From assembly GCA_017886705.1 (NCBI GenBank), contig JAGHJJ010000013.1:1-41622 (forward strand): a stretch of DNA of 41,622 nt, in the 5' to 3' direction. Below are positions 18,829 to 27,339 of this stretch, one piece after another. Made by a program: the position numbers and the translations under genes. Source of the DNA: Bacilli bacterium. Lineage in GTDB: Bacteria > Bacillota_I > Bacilli_A > RF39 > UBA660. The notes under the pieces were generated by a model, which was not told the DNA's origin, made no database searches, and saw nothing but the letters and a program-made list of their open reading frames with translations. How positions within the stretch are numbered: position 1 is the stretch's first letter; each line of letters starts with the position of its first letter.

Positions 18829-19389
18829 CTACCTTTTCTTACCCTGTGTTTTATTTAAATTTAGTCTATCATAAATTTCGTCTAAGTTATCTACATTAAA
18901 CCTCTCCACTTCCCAAGCTTCATTTCCTTCTCGGTCATACGCCATACCATCAATATAAGGGTGCTTTCTTTCTATCATTTCTTTTAGACCGGTGTAACTT
19001 GCTTCTAATACTTCTTGTTGTTCTTGTGATAAATGAAGTGGAAACAGAAAAAGAAAACGATTATATTCAGCTCCTCTTGCTGTTAGATGGGAATCATTCA
19101 TTATTACAACCAGTCCATTTCCTGCCCAGAAGGCTGTTTCTTGATAAATATTTACAGAACTTCCATTATTCTTTTTTTCATAGGGAATTCCTGCTTGTTC
19201 TGTAAAATTTTGAAACCATTCTTCATCAGCAAGCGATGTATTAAAACTAGCTTCATGGTCATTTTCATCTGTTATTTCAAATCCAAATTCATATCTTTGT
19301 TCTCCAAAGAAATGTAGAGTACCATTAGGTTCCATTAGAACTCCTTTCGCATACTCTATTCTTAATAAATCATTGTCTTGCTCTTGCAT
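18829..19389 (-). CDS. Hypothetical acidic cytosolic protein
   Basis: A protein of 186 residues; family not recognised. It is acidic and soluble, rich in Glu, Asp and aromatic residues, with segments FFGEQRYEFGFEITDEND and LVVIMNDSHLTARGAEYN, which suggest an alpha/beta fold. The ATG at 19389 is preceded by GAAGGTAGTGATAAT, like other starts in this window. A TTG start 15 codons upstream is possible but would lie over a likely TATAAT (19421-19426). First gene of a unit with the NUDIX and the large membrane protein genes. Confidence 0.62.
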   Translation of the reverse strand: MQEQDNDLLRIEYAKGVLMEPNGTLHFFGEQRYEFGFEITDENDHEASFNTSLADEEWFQNFTEQAGIPYEKKNNGSSVNIYQETAFWAGNGLVVIMNDSHLTARGAEYNRFLFLFPLHLSQEQQEVLEASYTGLKEMIERKHPYIDGMAYDREGNEAWEVERFNVDNLDEIYDRLNLNKTQGKKR

Positions 19390-19503
19390 ATTATCACTAC
19401 CTTCTATACTTATTATTTTAATTATAACACGCAATGGTGGTTATCAGAAAGATTTTTTGCTATTTTATAAGGGTTTATTCTAGTATGTTAGTTTAGAATT
19501 CTT

Positions 19504-20300
19504 TTAGTCTAGCTTTACTTTTTCTTTTATTAGTTTTACTATTTTCTCATGTATTAATTTATTACTAATAATTGCTCCATGAATAGATTGGTCATAACGT
19601 TCTTCCTCTCCAGCAAGATCCGTTGCTTTTCCACCTGCTTCTTCTACAATTACTTTTAGGGCTGCAATATCACAATTTTTATCCTTAGTTCCAGGAAATA
19701 ATGCTAATGTAAAATTTCCTTTGGCAATTTCTATTCCGGCTCTTATAATACTTCCTATACTTACTGTATAAGTTTTTTTACCTAATATTTCTAATATAGG
19801 GTATAGATTATATTCTGCAGCTGGCCAGATATCAAAATTAATTATAGAATTTTCATTTTCCAATTCGTAATTATTTACTTTTATTAATTGATTATTTTCA
19901 TATGCTCCATTTCCTTTAGAAGCGCTATACAAGTTATCTGTTGATGGATCATATACTACCCTAGTATTGGAACACCTTCTTCTGCTAGTGCCAAAGAGAA
20001 AACAGAGATGGGAATTTTCCTAGCATACATAGCTGTTCCATCGATAGGATCACAAATCCAAGTATACGTGCTTTTTCCATATTTTTCTTCTTCTCCATCA
20101 ATAGCATGGGTTGGGTATTTTTTCTTTATTTCGTTAATGATAAATGTATTTATTTTTTTGTCAACTTCCGTAACAATAGTTTTGTCAGTTTTATAGCTAT
20201 AGGCTTTGTCTTTATTAAAATATTCCTTCATGATTTTTCCAGAATCTTTGCTTAACTTTTTGGCGAATTCTAAATATTCATTTTGTTCTTTTTGCGTCAT
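19504..20300 (-). pseudogene. Inositol-monophosphatase-family gene with a frameshift
   Basis: Two adjoining frames together make one ~265-residue IMPase-family protein. The 5' part (20300 to 19956, 114 codons, RBS GAGAGGGA) has DGEEE and the metal-binding core CDPIDGT (Asp84, Asp87), then ends at a TAG just after PILG. The 3' part has no start codon or RBS and continues with VVYDPSTDNLYSASKGNGAY and the family's C-terminal motif CDIAALKVIVEEAGG. Adding one G to the GGG at 19959-19961 restores a single frame. Intact homologues dephosphorylate inositol phosphate, PAP or related substrates. The break is either a recent mutation or a sequencing or assembly error, since both halves are otherwise well preserved. 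Confidence 0.85.
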
Positions 20301-20345
20301 ATTATCCCTCTCTTTATTATTATACTGATATTATAGCACAACTTC

Positions 20346-20374
20346 TTGGGAAATATTTTGTTTTATGATATTCT
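20346..20374 (+). promoter_or_regulatory. Promoter of the tyrosine phosphatase gene
   Basis: -35-like TTGGGA (20346-20351), 17-nt spacer, -10 TATTCT (20369-20374) with an upstream TG (extended -10). It lies just upstream of the RBS AAAGGA. Confidence 0.55.
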
Positions 20375-20395
20375 AATATAGAAAGGATGAGGTGT

Positions 20396-20854
20396 ATGAT
20401 TCGGGTATGTTTTGTTTGCTTAGGTAATATTTGTAGGAGTCCTATGGCTGAGTTTATCTTTAAAAATATGGTTTATGAAAGAGGTCTTGGTGATTATTTT
20501 TTTATCTCTTCTAAAGGGACTAGTAGTGAGGAGTTAGGAAATCCTATGCATCCTGGCACTGTTTTAGAATTGAATCGTCATCACATTCCCTATAATGATC
20601 ATTTTGCTAGCAAGCTAGTGAAAGATGATTATCAAAGGTTTGATTATTTTATTGGAATGGATAGTTATAATATTTCTTCTATGATGCGTATTTTTGGGAA
20701 TGATACCAAACATAAAGTTTTTCGTATTCTGGACTTTTGTGATAATAAAAAAGACATTGATGATCCTTGGTATACAGGAAATTTTTCTCTTACCTATCAA
20801 GAAATTACTTTGGGATGTCAGATGTTTTTAGAATATATCATTCAAAATAAGTAA
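20396..20854 (+). CDS. Low-molecular-weight protein-tyrosine phosphatase
   Basis: A protein of 152 residues, the normal size. The P-loop CLGNICRS holds the nucleophile Cys8 and the phosphate-binding Arg14; the general-acid Asp is in DDPWYTG near residue 120. In low-GC Gram-positives such enzymes dephosphorylate tyrosine kinases of surface-polysaccharide systems or arginine-phosphorylated proteins; which applies here is open. The second ATG (20396) is placed correctly for the AAAGGA RBS; an ATG three codons earlier overlaps the RBS. The gene stands alone on the plus strand. Confidence 0.9.
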   Translation: MIRVCFVCLGNICRSPMAEFIFKNMVYERGLGDYFFISSKGTSSEELGNPMHPGTVLELNRHHIPYNDHFASKLVKDDYQRFDYFIGMDSYNISSMMRIFGNDTKHKVFRILDFCDNKKDIDDPWYTGNFSLTYQEITLGCQMFLEYIIQNK

Positions 20855-20894
20855 CTATAAAAGAGAAGTTACTTTTTATTTTCACTTCTCTTTT
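20850..20894. terminator. Two overlapping terminator hairpins for convergent genes
   Basis: For the plus strand, AGTAAC (20850-20855) pairs with GTTACT (20868-20873), followed by a T-rich run. For the minus strand, an 11-bp stem forms between 20859-20869 and 20884-20894, followed by TTTT. The two hairpins share bases and cannot form in the same molecule, but each strand needs only one. Confidence 0.7.
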
Positions 20895-20898
20895 TGAT

Positions 20899-22065
20899 TT
20901 ATATTTTTTTCTTTGATTTTTGATTTAGTACAATTTGCGTTTTATTTTTTTTGTCTATGCGGTTATTTACATCTGTTCTTAATATACTATATAAAATAGA
21001 ACATACTGGTACACTTAGTAGCATTCCTAATATTCCACCAATGCTTGCTCCTACTGTTACAGCTACCATGACCCAGATGCCTGGAAGGCCAACAGAGTTT
21101 CCTACTACTTTTGGATAGATTAGATTTCCTTCTAGTTGCTGTAGTATAATGATAAAGATGACAAATACTAGTGCTTTGGTAGGATCTACCATCAATATTA
21201 AGAAAGCGCCTATTGCTGTTCCAATGAAAGCACCAAATACCGGAATTAAGGCTGTGAACCCTACTAATACAGCAATCGTTGGAGCATATGGAATTTGTAA
21301 TATTAACATTCCAATAAAACAAAGTAGGCCAATAATTAGTGCTTCTATACATTGCCCTGAGACAAAGTTTCCGAATGTTTTATTCGATAGTGTACTTATT
21401 TCTTTCAAAGTTGTTTGCCTTTTTTCTGGAAGATAAGCTCTGGCTAACTTTTTAAACTGTCTGGTTAAGTCTTCTTTTTTTAATAAGATATAGATAGCAA
21501 AGACAATTCCTAATACTATGGTTGTTACAGTACCAGCTACTGTCGTTGCAACACCTACTGTTGTTTGCATGATTTTATCACTATTTTTACTGATATATTT
21601 CGTTGCTTCTTCTTGAATGTTTTCTATGTTATTATTTAACTTATTAATTGTTTTTTTCTCTATCCCTACTTTTTCTAAGAGTTCTACACTTTGAGTTTTA
21701 TATGAATCAAAGTTTTCTGTAAATAATTCTACTGTATTTTTTAATTGAGGAATAATTAGTCCTAATATTAAAGCAATTATCGCTATAATGATAATAAACG
21801 TTGTTACTAATGAGACTGGTCTTTTTAATTTTTTCCATGTTTTGGTATTTTTCTTATTTAGCTTTTTAAATAATTTATTTTCTACTACATTTAGTAATAC
21901 ATTTAATACAAAAGCCATCATTGCTCCTATAATAAATGGCATAAATATGGCGATTATATATTTTATAAATGTCCAAAGATATGAAATATTTATAAAGGCA
22001 AAGATTACTATTATAGTAAATAGTATTAATTGCATAATTGTTTTTTTATTTTTTTCTAAATCCAT
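20899..22065 (-). CDS. AI-2E family (PerM/UPF0118) transporter
   Basis: A protein of 388 residues with about eight membrane helices: two at the N-terminus, an extended amphipathic segment (about 110-190), then a cluster. The family hallmarks in the second half are LLKKEDLTRQF, GQCIEALIIGLLCFIGM, TALIPVFGAFIG, and the C-terminal GNSVGLPGIWVMVAVTVGA. Members have been linked to AI-2 export or Na+/H+ exchange; the substrate here is unknown. RBS GAGGAGG. The start overlaps the end of the preceding gene by 20 nt, so translation is coupled. Confidence 0.88.
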   Translation of the reverse strand: MDLEKNKKTIMQLILFTIIVIFAFINISYLWTFIKYIIAIFMPFIIGAMMAFVLNVLLNVVENKLFKKLNKKNTKTWKKLKRPVSLVTTFIIIIAIIALILGLIIPQLKNTVELFTENFDSYKTQSVELLEKVGIEKKTINKLNNNIENIQEEATKYISKNSDKIMQTTVGVATTVAGTVTTIVLGIVFAIYILLKKEDLTRQFKKLARAYLPEKRQTTLKEISTLSNKTFGNFVSGQCIEALIIGLLCFIGMLILQIPYAPTIAVLVGFTALIPVFGAFIGTAIGAFLILMVDPTKALVFVIFIIILQQLEGNLIYPKVVGNSVGLPGIWVMVAVTVGASIGGILGMLLSVPVCSILYSILRTDVNNRIDKKNKTQIVLNQKSKKKI

Positions 22066-22663
22066 ATTGACCTCCTCTACTAGACTTACTGGTTAGTTGA
22101 TTTATTTTGACCTGCGTTTTTTCTAATTCTTGAGATATTTGTTCTATATCTTCTGCACTTTCACTTGATAATTGCTCTGGTTTACTGTTTGCTGAATCCA
22201 TTAGGTGACTATATTTTACTAATTCTTTATATGCTAATATTGTATTTACTACTTTTTCGGTGTCTAAATTATCTTTTGTATCTTCTACTGCTTGTTCTAC
22301 TTTTTCTAAATTAGGAAAAATGTTTTGTATACTGGTCTGGCTAGCAGTTGCATAATTTCTATCTATAGCTCCCTTATTTCCTTGAAGAAGGCCAAGTACT
22401 TTCAAGATATTATTTGTGATTGTTAGAATTAATAAGTTCTTTTTAAGACCTGAAATTTTTTCTTTATATTCTCCTATCGTAAGTTTTACTAGTTCTAATA
22501 ATTTGATAGATTCCATTGCTGATAGCGATTCTTTTCTTTCTAATTTTTCTTGTATTTCTATATATACTTTTACTAATTCTTTTCCATTTGGTGTTGGCGA
22601 TAACATCATTTCGTCTATCAGTGTTTCTAATTTTTTTGCTTTACTTTTATCTATTATTTCCAT
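22046..22663 (-). CDS. Hypothetical helical protein co-expressed with the AI-2E transporter
   Basis: A protein of 205 residues; family not recognised. Almost all helix, with charged heptad-like stretches (KAKKLETLIDEM, QEKLERKESLSAMESIKLLELVKL), one moderately hydrophobic segment (KKNLLILTITNNILKVLGLL) and a Ser/Gly/basic C-terminal tail. The start was chosen at the ATG after AAGGGGAC; the frame is open 18 codons further but that part overlaps the promoter. It is the first cistron of a two-gene operon. Confidence 0.65.
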   Translation of the reverse strand: MEIIDKSKAKKLETLIDEMMLSPTPNGKELVKVYIEIQEKLERKESLSAMESIKLLELVKLTIGEYKEKISGLKKNLLILTITNNILKVLGLLQGNKGAIDRNYATASQTSIQNIFPNLEKVEQAVEDTKDNLDTEKVVNTILAYKELVKYSHLMDSANSKPEQLSSESAEDIEQISQELEKTQVKINQLTSKSSRGGQYGFRKK

Positions 22664-22688
22664 AAGTATGTCCCCTTCATTGGCACTG

Positions 22689-22717
22689 ATTATACCATAA
22701 CTTCTTAAAAAAAGCAA
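22689..22717 (-). promoter_or_regulatory. Promoter of the 22663-20899 operon
   Basis: Minus strand: -35 TTGCTT (22712-22717), 17-nt spacer, -10 TATAAT (22689-22694) preceded by TGG (extended -10). Confidence 0.82.
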
Positions 22718-22734
22718 TTATTTGTGAGTTATTG

Positions 22735-22761
22735 CAGCAAAAAAGGCAGTACTATCTGCCT
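22735..22761 (-). terminator. Terminator of the MBL hydrolase operon
   Basis: Stem AGGCAG / CTGCCT (22744-22749 with 22756-22761), 6-nt loop, followed on the minus strand by TTTTTTGC. It is just past the stop of the MBL gene. Confidence 0.75.
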
Positions 22762-22766
22762 ACTAT

Positions 22767-23390
22767 TTATAACGTAATTAATTCTTTTACTTCTATTTCT
22801 TTATTTATATTGGACTTAAACCAGTCAGCATCTTCTTTCGTCCCTACTACTAGTCCGTAATGAATTGGTATTACTGTTTTAGGATGTAGTTTGTTGGTAA
22901 ACTCTACGGCTTCTTTTTTATCCATCGTATAAGTTCCACCAATTGGAATACATAAAACATCACAGTCAATTGTCTCATTTTCCTCTAGGGCATCTGTATC
23001 TCCCGCAATGTAATATGTCGTATTATTGATTGCTATTACGTAACCTACCCAGGAGTTTTCTTTTGGATGAAATTGTTTTTCTTTATTGTATGCTGGTACT
23101 GTTTTTATTTTTATTCCTTCCATTAGTAGTTCTTGATAAGGCTCTACTAAATAAATATCTTGTTTTAGAAATCCCATATTTAATGATTCTTCTTCTATAT
23201 CATTTGGTCCAATTATTTTGGTAGTTTCTTTCTTTATTTTTGTTATATCTTCTTTGGAAAAATGATCCCTGTGAGTATGAGTAATAAAAATATAGTCAGC
23301 ATCATGTGTTTCTTCTACATTTAAGGGATCAAAATAGATTATCTTCTCTTCTGTTAATTTTATACTACTTTGACAGTTGATTGTTAGCAT
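22767..23390 (-). CDS. MBL-fold metallo-hydrolase (UlaG/UPF0173-like)
   Basis: A protein of 207 residues. The metal-binding HxHxDH motif is at 38-43 (HTHRDH). A second-metal Asp is in AGDTDALEE and the last His in IPIHYG. The sequence opens with a short beta-strand pair and IIYFDPL, as in the small UlaG-like hydrolases. The substrate is unknown. It ends a unit whose upstream members overlap: its start lies 26 nt inside the end of the 23365-23865 gene, with GGAAGGA as RBS. Confidence 0.85.
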   Translation of the reverse strand: MLTINCQSSIKLTEEKIIYFDPLNVEETHDADYIFITHTHRDHFSKEDITKIKKETTKIIGPNDIEEESLNMGFLKQDIYLVEPYQELLMEGIKIKTVPAYNKEKQFHPKENSWVGYVIAINNTTYYIAGDTDALEENETIDCDVLCIPIGGTYTMDKKEAVEFTNKLHPKTVIPIHYGLVVGTKEDADWFKSNINKEIEVKELITL

Positions 23391-23865
23391 TTAATCCTTC
23401 CTTTCTATATATTTTTTGTTTTGTGAAATCAAATGTTTTCATTAACATTGTTCTAAAATGATTATCTCTCATTTTTCCTGGATGATAAAATTGTTCTTCT
23501 TCCTCTTTAGATAATACAAAATAAATTTGTCCTGTTGTTGTCCAAAGTCTATCTCTATAAGCTTCTGTAAATTTTTGATAGAATTGATATATTCCATCAT
23601 GGCTTTCTTTATCGCCTGCTGCAAAAATTTCGTATAGTGGTGATAGATTAGATAATATTATTTTTTCTCCGTTCATAACTTTTTCTTTTACTGCTTTTAC
23701 CTTTTCTACACTGTCACAGTTTGTTATGTGTATTATCTTATCTCCTAATTCATTTAATACATTATTTAATTCCTTTTCAGTATCACATAAAATAAATCCG
23801 CAAAAGAAACAGTCCAAATTAATTGATATTTTTAGTTGTTCTAATTCTTTATTCATTTTTGTCAT
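23365..23865 (-). CDS. Hypothetical protein overlapping the MBL hydrolase gene
   Basis: A protein of 166 residues; family not recognised. It has an alpha/beta pattern (KIIHITNCDSVEKVKAVKEK, GEKIILSNLSPLYEIF) and a charged helical region; two Cys close together (DCFFCGF) could bind metal. The start was chosen at the ATG with AGAAGG six nt upstream; an ATG five codons earlier overlaps that RBS. The 26-nt overlap with the MBL gene suggests that the two act together. Confidence 0.62.
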   Translation of the reverse strand: MTKMNKELEQLKISINLDCFFCGFILCDTEKELNNVLNELGDKIIHITNCDSVEKVKAVKEKVMNGEKIILSNLSPLYEIFAAGDKESHDGIYQFYQKFTEAYRDRLWTTTGQIYFVLSKEEEEQFYHPGKMRDNHFRTMLMKTFDFTKQKIYRKEGLNANNQLSK

Positions 23866-23945
23866 TATAATCCTTCTCATTTAATTTTTTATAATAAAAC
23901 CATAATCTTTATTTTTATTCATATGCAATTTCTCTTGTTTTGAAT

Positions 23946-24365
23946 TTATCGATTACTATTTTGACTATTACTTTTTCTTAATAACCGGCTTTGATGCATT
24001 TTTAAAAATACTTCTTCTCCATCTTCTGGTGCTAAATATAAACCTTCGTAGGAATAGGTACCTAAAATTTTATATGGATAATCATTATTATCTATATTTT
24101 CTATTGCTAAAAAGGTTGCTGGTATTTTTCTATTTTCTGTTGTTTCTTTTTCTCTTGTTAACATGTAAAATACTTGGTCTTTTCTTGGTACTACAATTTG
24201 TTCTTTTAATAATGGAGGGACTTCATTTTCTGTAATTATTGTAGAATTATCTTTTATATCATCCATGCCTATTTCATTTAAGTAGAATATTTTTCTCGTT
24301 AGTTCAAAACAACCATTCATTTCCTCTATTGGATTTCCTCTAAATACTATTATATTATTTTTCAT
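23946..24365 (-). CDS. Hypothetical small protein downstream of the ASCH-NTase
   Basis: A protein of 139 residues; family not recognised. It has mixed strands and helices, a basic C-terminal tail (HQSRLLRKSNSQNSNR) and no membrane segment. The start overlaps the end of the ASCH-nucleotidyltransferase gene by 11 nt, so the two are translated together and may share a function; the nature of that function cannot be seen. Confidence 0.62.
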   Translation of the reverse strand: MKNNIIVFRGNPIEEMNGCFELTRKIFYLNEIGMDDIKDNSTIITENEVPPLLKEQIVVPRKDQVFYMLTREKETTENRKIPATFLAIENIDNNDYPYKILGTYSYEGLYLAPEDGEEVFLKMHQSRLLRKSNSQNSNR

Positions 24366-25377
24366 CGTTTATCCCCTTTCTAGGGACTATTTTATCACAA
24401 TTTTCATTATTAGTTACTTCATCCCAGGAAATTACTGTTAATTTTGGCCATTTTTGTTTCCATTTTTTAGTTTTTTCTTCATAATCTTTTCTGGTTACAT
24501 CGATTTTTACTGGTCTAATTATTAATCTGAATAGATCTTCTAGTCCATAGGGAGCATAAATTTTTATTTTTCCTTGTTGCAACCTTACTCCAAGGCAGTT
24601 CGATATTGCCTCTTCTATGGAAAGATATGGTTTTATTTCTTGGTTATATTTTTCCTTTTTCCAGATAGGAACACGACATTCATTTTTAATATCGGTCTTT
24701 ACTTTTAAGTCTTTTAGACGATTTTCTAAGTCTTTGATTATTTTATCTTCTTTTTCATAAGAGGTATCTTTATCATAATAGACAATATCATAGTCTGAGA
24801 TATTTTGTTCTACAGGATATTTATGAAAGTAGTTAAAGACTGTTTGATTGATTGCTCCGGCACTGACATAATAATCTTTAAAATCAGGATTATCTTTTTG
24901 ATATTGTTCTAGTCTTTTTAATAGTTCCATTAATGTCTTATTCTTGTTTAGAATTTTTTCTAGTTGCTTTTTCATATATTCTTCATCAAATGTCCAAACA
25001 CTTAAATTTCCATTTGTATAGATTGGATGAGATAAAACTTCTATATCCTCTAATATCCAAGCATAACGACCTTCTTCATAGATGCCACATAGATATTCTT
25101 CATTATTTTCCGTTCTTATTTTTTCTATCCAGTCTTTTGTCATTTTGATACAGTCGATTAAGTTTGCTTTGCAAATAATTTGACCATAGGGATAATCTTT
25201 ATTTTTTACTAGATTCATTAATTCTTTATTTTCTTTATATTCTTTAGGAACTTTAGTATTACTTGCATGAATATATAATTCTCCTCTATAAGAGGTTTTC
25301 CAACTTCTTGTTTCTATTCTTTTTGTTTTTTCTTTGATTAAAGTAGCGTATGGTTCTGTTAGACTTAGTACTTTCAT
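24355..25377 (-). CDS. ASCH domain fused to a nucleotidyltransferase (NTP_transf_6/DUF925-like)
   Basis: A protein of 340 residues with two domains. Residues 1-130 are an ASCH domain: an N-terminal strand, then KTKRIETRSWKTSYRGELYIH with the conserved Glu-Arg-Trp and YRGEL elements, and YAWILEDI; the ASCH fold resembles PUA and is thought to bind RNA or modified bases. A charged helical linker (131-165) leads to a nucleotidyltransferase part (about 166-300): YYVSAGAINQTVFNY, the acidic metal motif DYDIVYYD (Asp195, Asp197), EDLFRL and IRPVK, matching the COG3575/DUF925 family. RBS AGAAGGGA. It is followed by two or three overlapping unknown genes and an MBL hydrolase. The fusion suggests RNA or nucleotide modification (inference). 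Confidence 0.85.
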   Translation of the reverse strand: MKVLSLTEPYATLIKEKTKRIETRSWKTSYRGELYIHASNTKVPKEYKENKELMNLVKNKDYPYGQIICKANLIDCIKMTKDWIEKIRTENNEEYLCGIYEEGRYAWILEDIEVLSHPIYTNGNLSVWTFDEEYMKKQLEKILNKNKTLMELLKRLEQYQKDNPDFKDYYVSAGAINQTVFNYFHKYPVEQNISDYDIVYYDKDTSYEKEDKIIKDLENRLKDLKVKTDIKNECRVPIWKKEKYNQEIKPYLSIEEAISNCLGVRLQQGKIKIYAPYGLEDLFRLIIRPVKIDVTRKDYEEKTKKWKQKWPKLTVISWDEVTNNENCDKIVPRKGINDEK

Positions 25378-25442
25378 ATTTACTTCCCTTCTTTATGTAT
25401 TCAGCATTTTGGTACTTTTTTTAATTAATTTTAGCACAAAAA

Positions 25443-25461
25443 TAAGGACTTGTCGTCCTTA
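25443..25461 (-). terminator. Terminator of the SDR gene
   Basis: Stem TAAGGAC / GTCCTTA (7 bp) with a 5-nt loop. On the minus strand it continues into TTATTTTTG. The SDR stop codon TAA (25459-25461) is the first triplet of the stem. Confidence 0.75.
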
Positions 25462-26391
25462 ACTTTTGTATTCTCCTCCATTAATATGAAATACTTGTCC
25501 TGTTGTATATGTGGAGTCATTACTTGCTAGATATAAGAAAATAGGAGCAATTTCTACGGTTTCACCTGCTCTTTTCATTGGAGAGTCCGAACCTAGCGTT
25601 GGTATTTTGGATGCTTCCCAGCAGGCTGGTTGTAGAGGTGTCCAAAAGACTCCAGGAGATACTGCATTTACTCTGATATTTTTACTAGCTAGATTCGTTG
25701 CGAGTGACCTTGTAAAACCAACGATTGCTCCTTTACTTGTTACATAATCAATTAATTCTGGTTCTCCTTTAAACGTAGTAATTGATGTTACATTGATAAT
25801 AGATGCTCCTGGTTGTAGATATGGTAGTGCTTCTTTGGTTAAATAAAACATACCGTAGACATTGGTTTTTATCGTATAGTCAAATTGTTCATCAGTAATA
25901 TTAGTAAGTTCTTTTTGTTGGAATTGTACTCCAGCATTATTGATTAAAATATCAATTTTACCAAAGGTATTTAGTGTCTCTCTTACAATTTGTTTAGAAA
26001 AACTTCTATCCTTAATATCACCTTTTAATAGTAAGCACTTTGCTCCAAGACGTTCTATATATTGTTTGGTATAATTAGCATCTTGGTCTTCATTAAAATA
26101 GGCAATAACTAGATTTGCTCCTTCTTTAGCAAATAATACGGCTACCGCTCTACCAATCCCTGAATCTCCTCCAGTGATGATTGCTACTTTACCAAGTAAT
26201 TTTCCGCTTGCCTTATAATTTGGATTATCAAAAACAGGTTTTGGCATCATTAAGTACTCCATTCCTGGTTGTACATTTTGATGTTGTGGTGGAAATCGTA
26301 CTTGAAAATCTGTACATTTCCAACCGATACCATCCTGATTTATTGCTTTTAGTCCATAATCATTCATAGTATGAAAAAAATCTTGATTCAT
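25459..26391 (-). CDS. Short-chain dehydrogenase/reductase (GSP39/YhxC type)
   Basis: A protein of 310 residues. An N-terminal extension of about 50 residues (PPQHQNVQPGMEYLMMPKP) precedes the Rossmann core, as in the general-stress SDRs of Bacillus. Motifs are ITGGDSGIGRAVA for the dinucleotide, NNAGV, a catalytic Ser (NVTSITTFKG), YVTSKGA (Tyr-x-x-x-Lys) and SPGVFWTPLQP. It is an NAD(P)-dependent oxidoreductase; the substrate is unknown. RBS AGGTGATAAA. The gene is monocistronic, with its own terminator. Confidence 0.9.
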   Translation of the reverse strand: MNQDFFHTMNDYGLKAINQDGIGWKCTDFQVRFPPQHQNVQPGMEYLMMPKPVFDNPNYKASGKLLGKVAIITGGDSGIGRAVAVLFAKEGANLVIAYFNEDQDANYTKQYIERLGAKCLLLKGDIKDRSFSKQIVRETLNTFGKIDILINNAGVQFQQKELTNITDEQFDYTIKTNVYGMFYLTKEALPYLQPGASIINVTSITTFKGEPELIDYVTSKGAIVGFTRSLATNLASKNIRVNAVSPGVFWTPLQPACWEASKIPTLGSDSPMKRAGETVEIAPIFLYLASNDSTYTTGQVFHINGGEYKS

Positions 26392-26434
26392 TTTATCACC
26401 TATTCTAGACTATGATACTTATGTTAAAAAAATG

Positions 26435-27214
26435 TTAATTCATCTTTGGTGGAAATAGTATTTTTCTTAGGCTCTTGGCTATTTCTTGTTTTGTTTTACA
26501 TTCGGTATATATTCCATCTTTATTTAAAATTGTTGCTTTATGCATTCCATTATGAATTTCTGCTAAGTTATTCGCAACAATATAGTCTGCATCATTTTTT
26601 TGTCTTAATTTATCAGCAACCTCTAGAAGTTCTTCTTTTTGTACACCGTCTAATAGTTTAAAACCAATTAATAGTATATCAGGGTCTAATTTCTTGATTT
26701 CTCCTATTACTTTTGGAGTTAGTCCCAGTTTTACCATTAAGTTTTTTTCATAGGATGAAATTTTATGAGTATTATCTGTTAGTATTTCTGGATTTTCAAT
26801 AATAGACAAGACCTTATTTTTTATTTCTTCTTCTGTTAATTGTTGTGAAGATAGTTTTTTAGCAATTTCTGCTGCTAAGTCCTCACCAGTAAATGTGTAC
26901 TCTCCATAGTAATCACCTACGGCAGAAGCGTGTACCATGCCATATATTTTTGTGTCTGTAATAATTTTTCTTAGGGCTTTTAATAAGTCTAGCGTTGATT
27001 CTATCGTTACGAGTTGTAATTTATCACTTTGTGTTTTTGGTTTATACGCAAGTTTTGGTGATAGATAAAATAGTGTTCCTAACTCTTCTTCTTGTAATAG
27101 TTCATCTGCTACAGTTGCTCCTAGTTTTCCAGTTGACATATTAGTGATTTTCATAACTGAATCAATTCTTTCATTGGTTGGTCCAGATGTAATGATAATA
27201 TTCTTTTTATTCAT
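26435..27214 (-). CDS. coaB: Phosphopantothenate--cysteine ligase, stand-alone type
   Basis: A protein of 259 residues resembling the separate CoaB of streptococci. It has ITSGPTNERIDSVMKITNMSTGKLG at its N-terminus (nucleotide and phosphopantothenate site), HASAVGDYYG in the middle, IGFKLLDGV with the family Lys, and DYIVANNLAEI. It joins cysteine to 4'-phosphopantothenate using CTP or ATP, for coenzyme A; coaC is not adjacent. The start was chosen at the ATG after AAGGCGGG because it fits homologue length. The frame is open to an ATG at 27319 that has an even better RBS (AAGGAGGG), giving a 35-residue extension, so the longer form may be real. Confidence 0.87.
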   Translation of the reverse strand: MNKKNIIITSGPTNERIDSVMKITNMSTGKLGATVADELLQEEELGTLFYLSPKLAYKPKTQSDKLQLVTIESTLDLLKALRKIITDTKIYGMVHASAVGDYYGEYTFTGEDLAAEIAKKLSSQQLTEEEIKNKVLSIIENPEILTDNTHKISSYEKNLMVKLGLTPKVIGEIKKLDPDILLIGFKLLDGVQKEELLEVADKLRQKNDADYIVANNLAEIHNGMHKATILNKDGIYTECKTKQEIAKSLRKILFPPKMN

Positions 27215-27339
27215 AATTCCCGCCTTCTTTTCTCTTATAAAGTTTATTTTTAGTAGTGACCCGGGTGAGCAAGTAAAACATACTAGTGTATTTGGATCTT
27301 CGAATGTTCTTTTAATCATACAAATCCCTCCTTAATTGC

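Noticed and set aside
20850-20894. Overlapping hairpins as a riboswitch-like switch
   Set aside because: They lie between convergent genes, after both stop codons, and each strand uses only one of them; ordinary terminators explain them.
23881-23922. 13-codon ORF with an AGAG-type RBS just before the 23865 start
   Set aside because: Too short and too AT-rich to tell from chance; no structure suggests a leader peptide.
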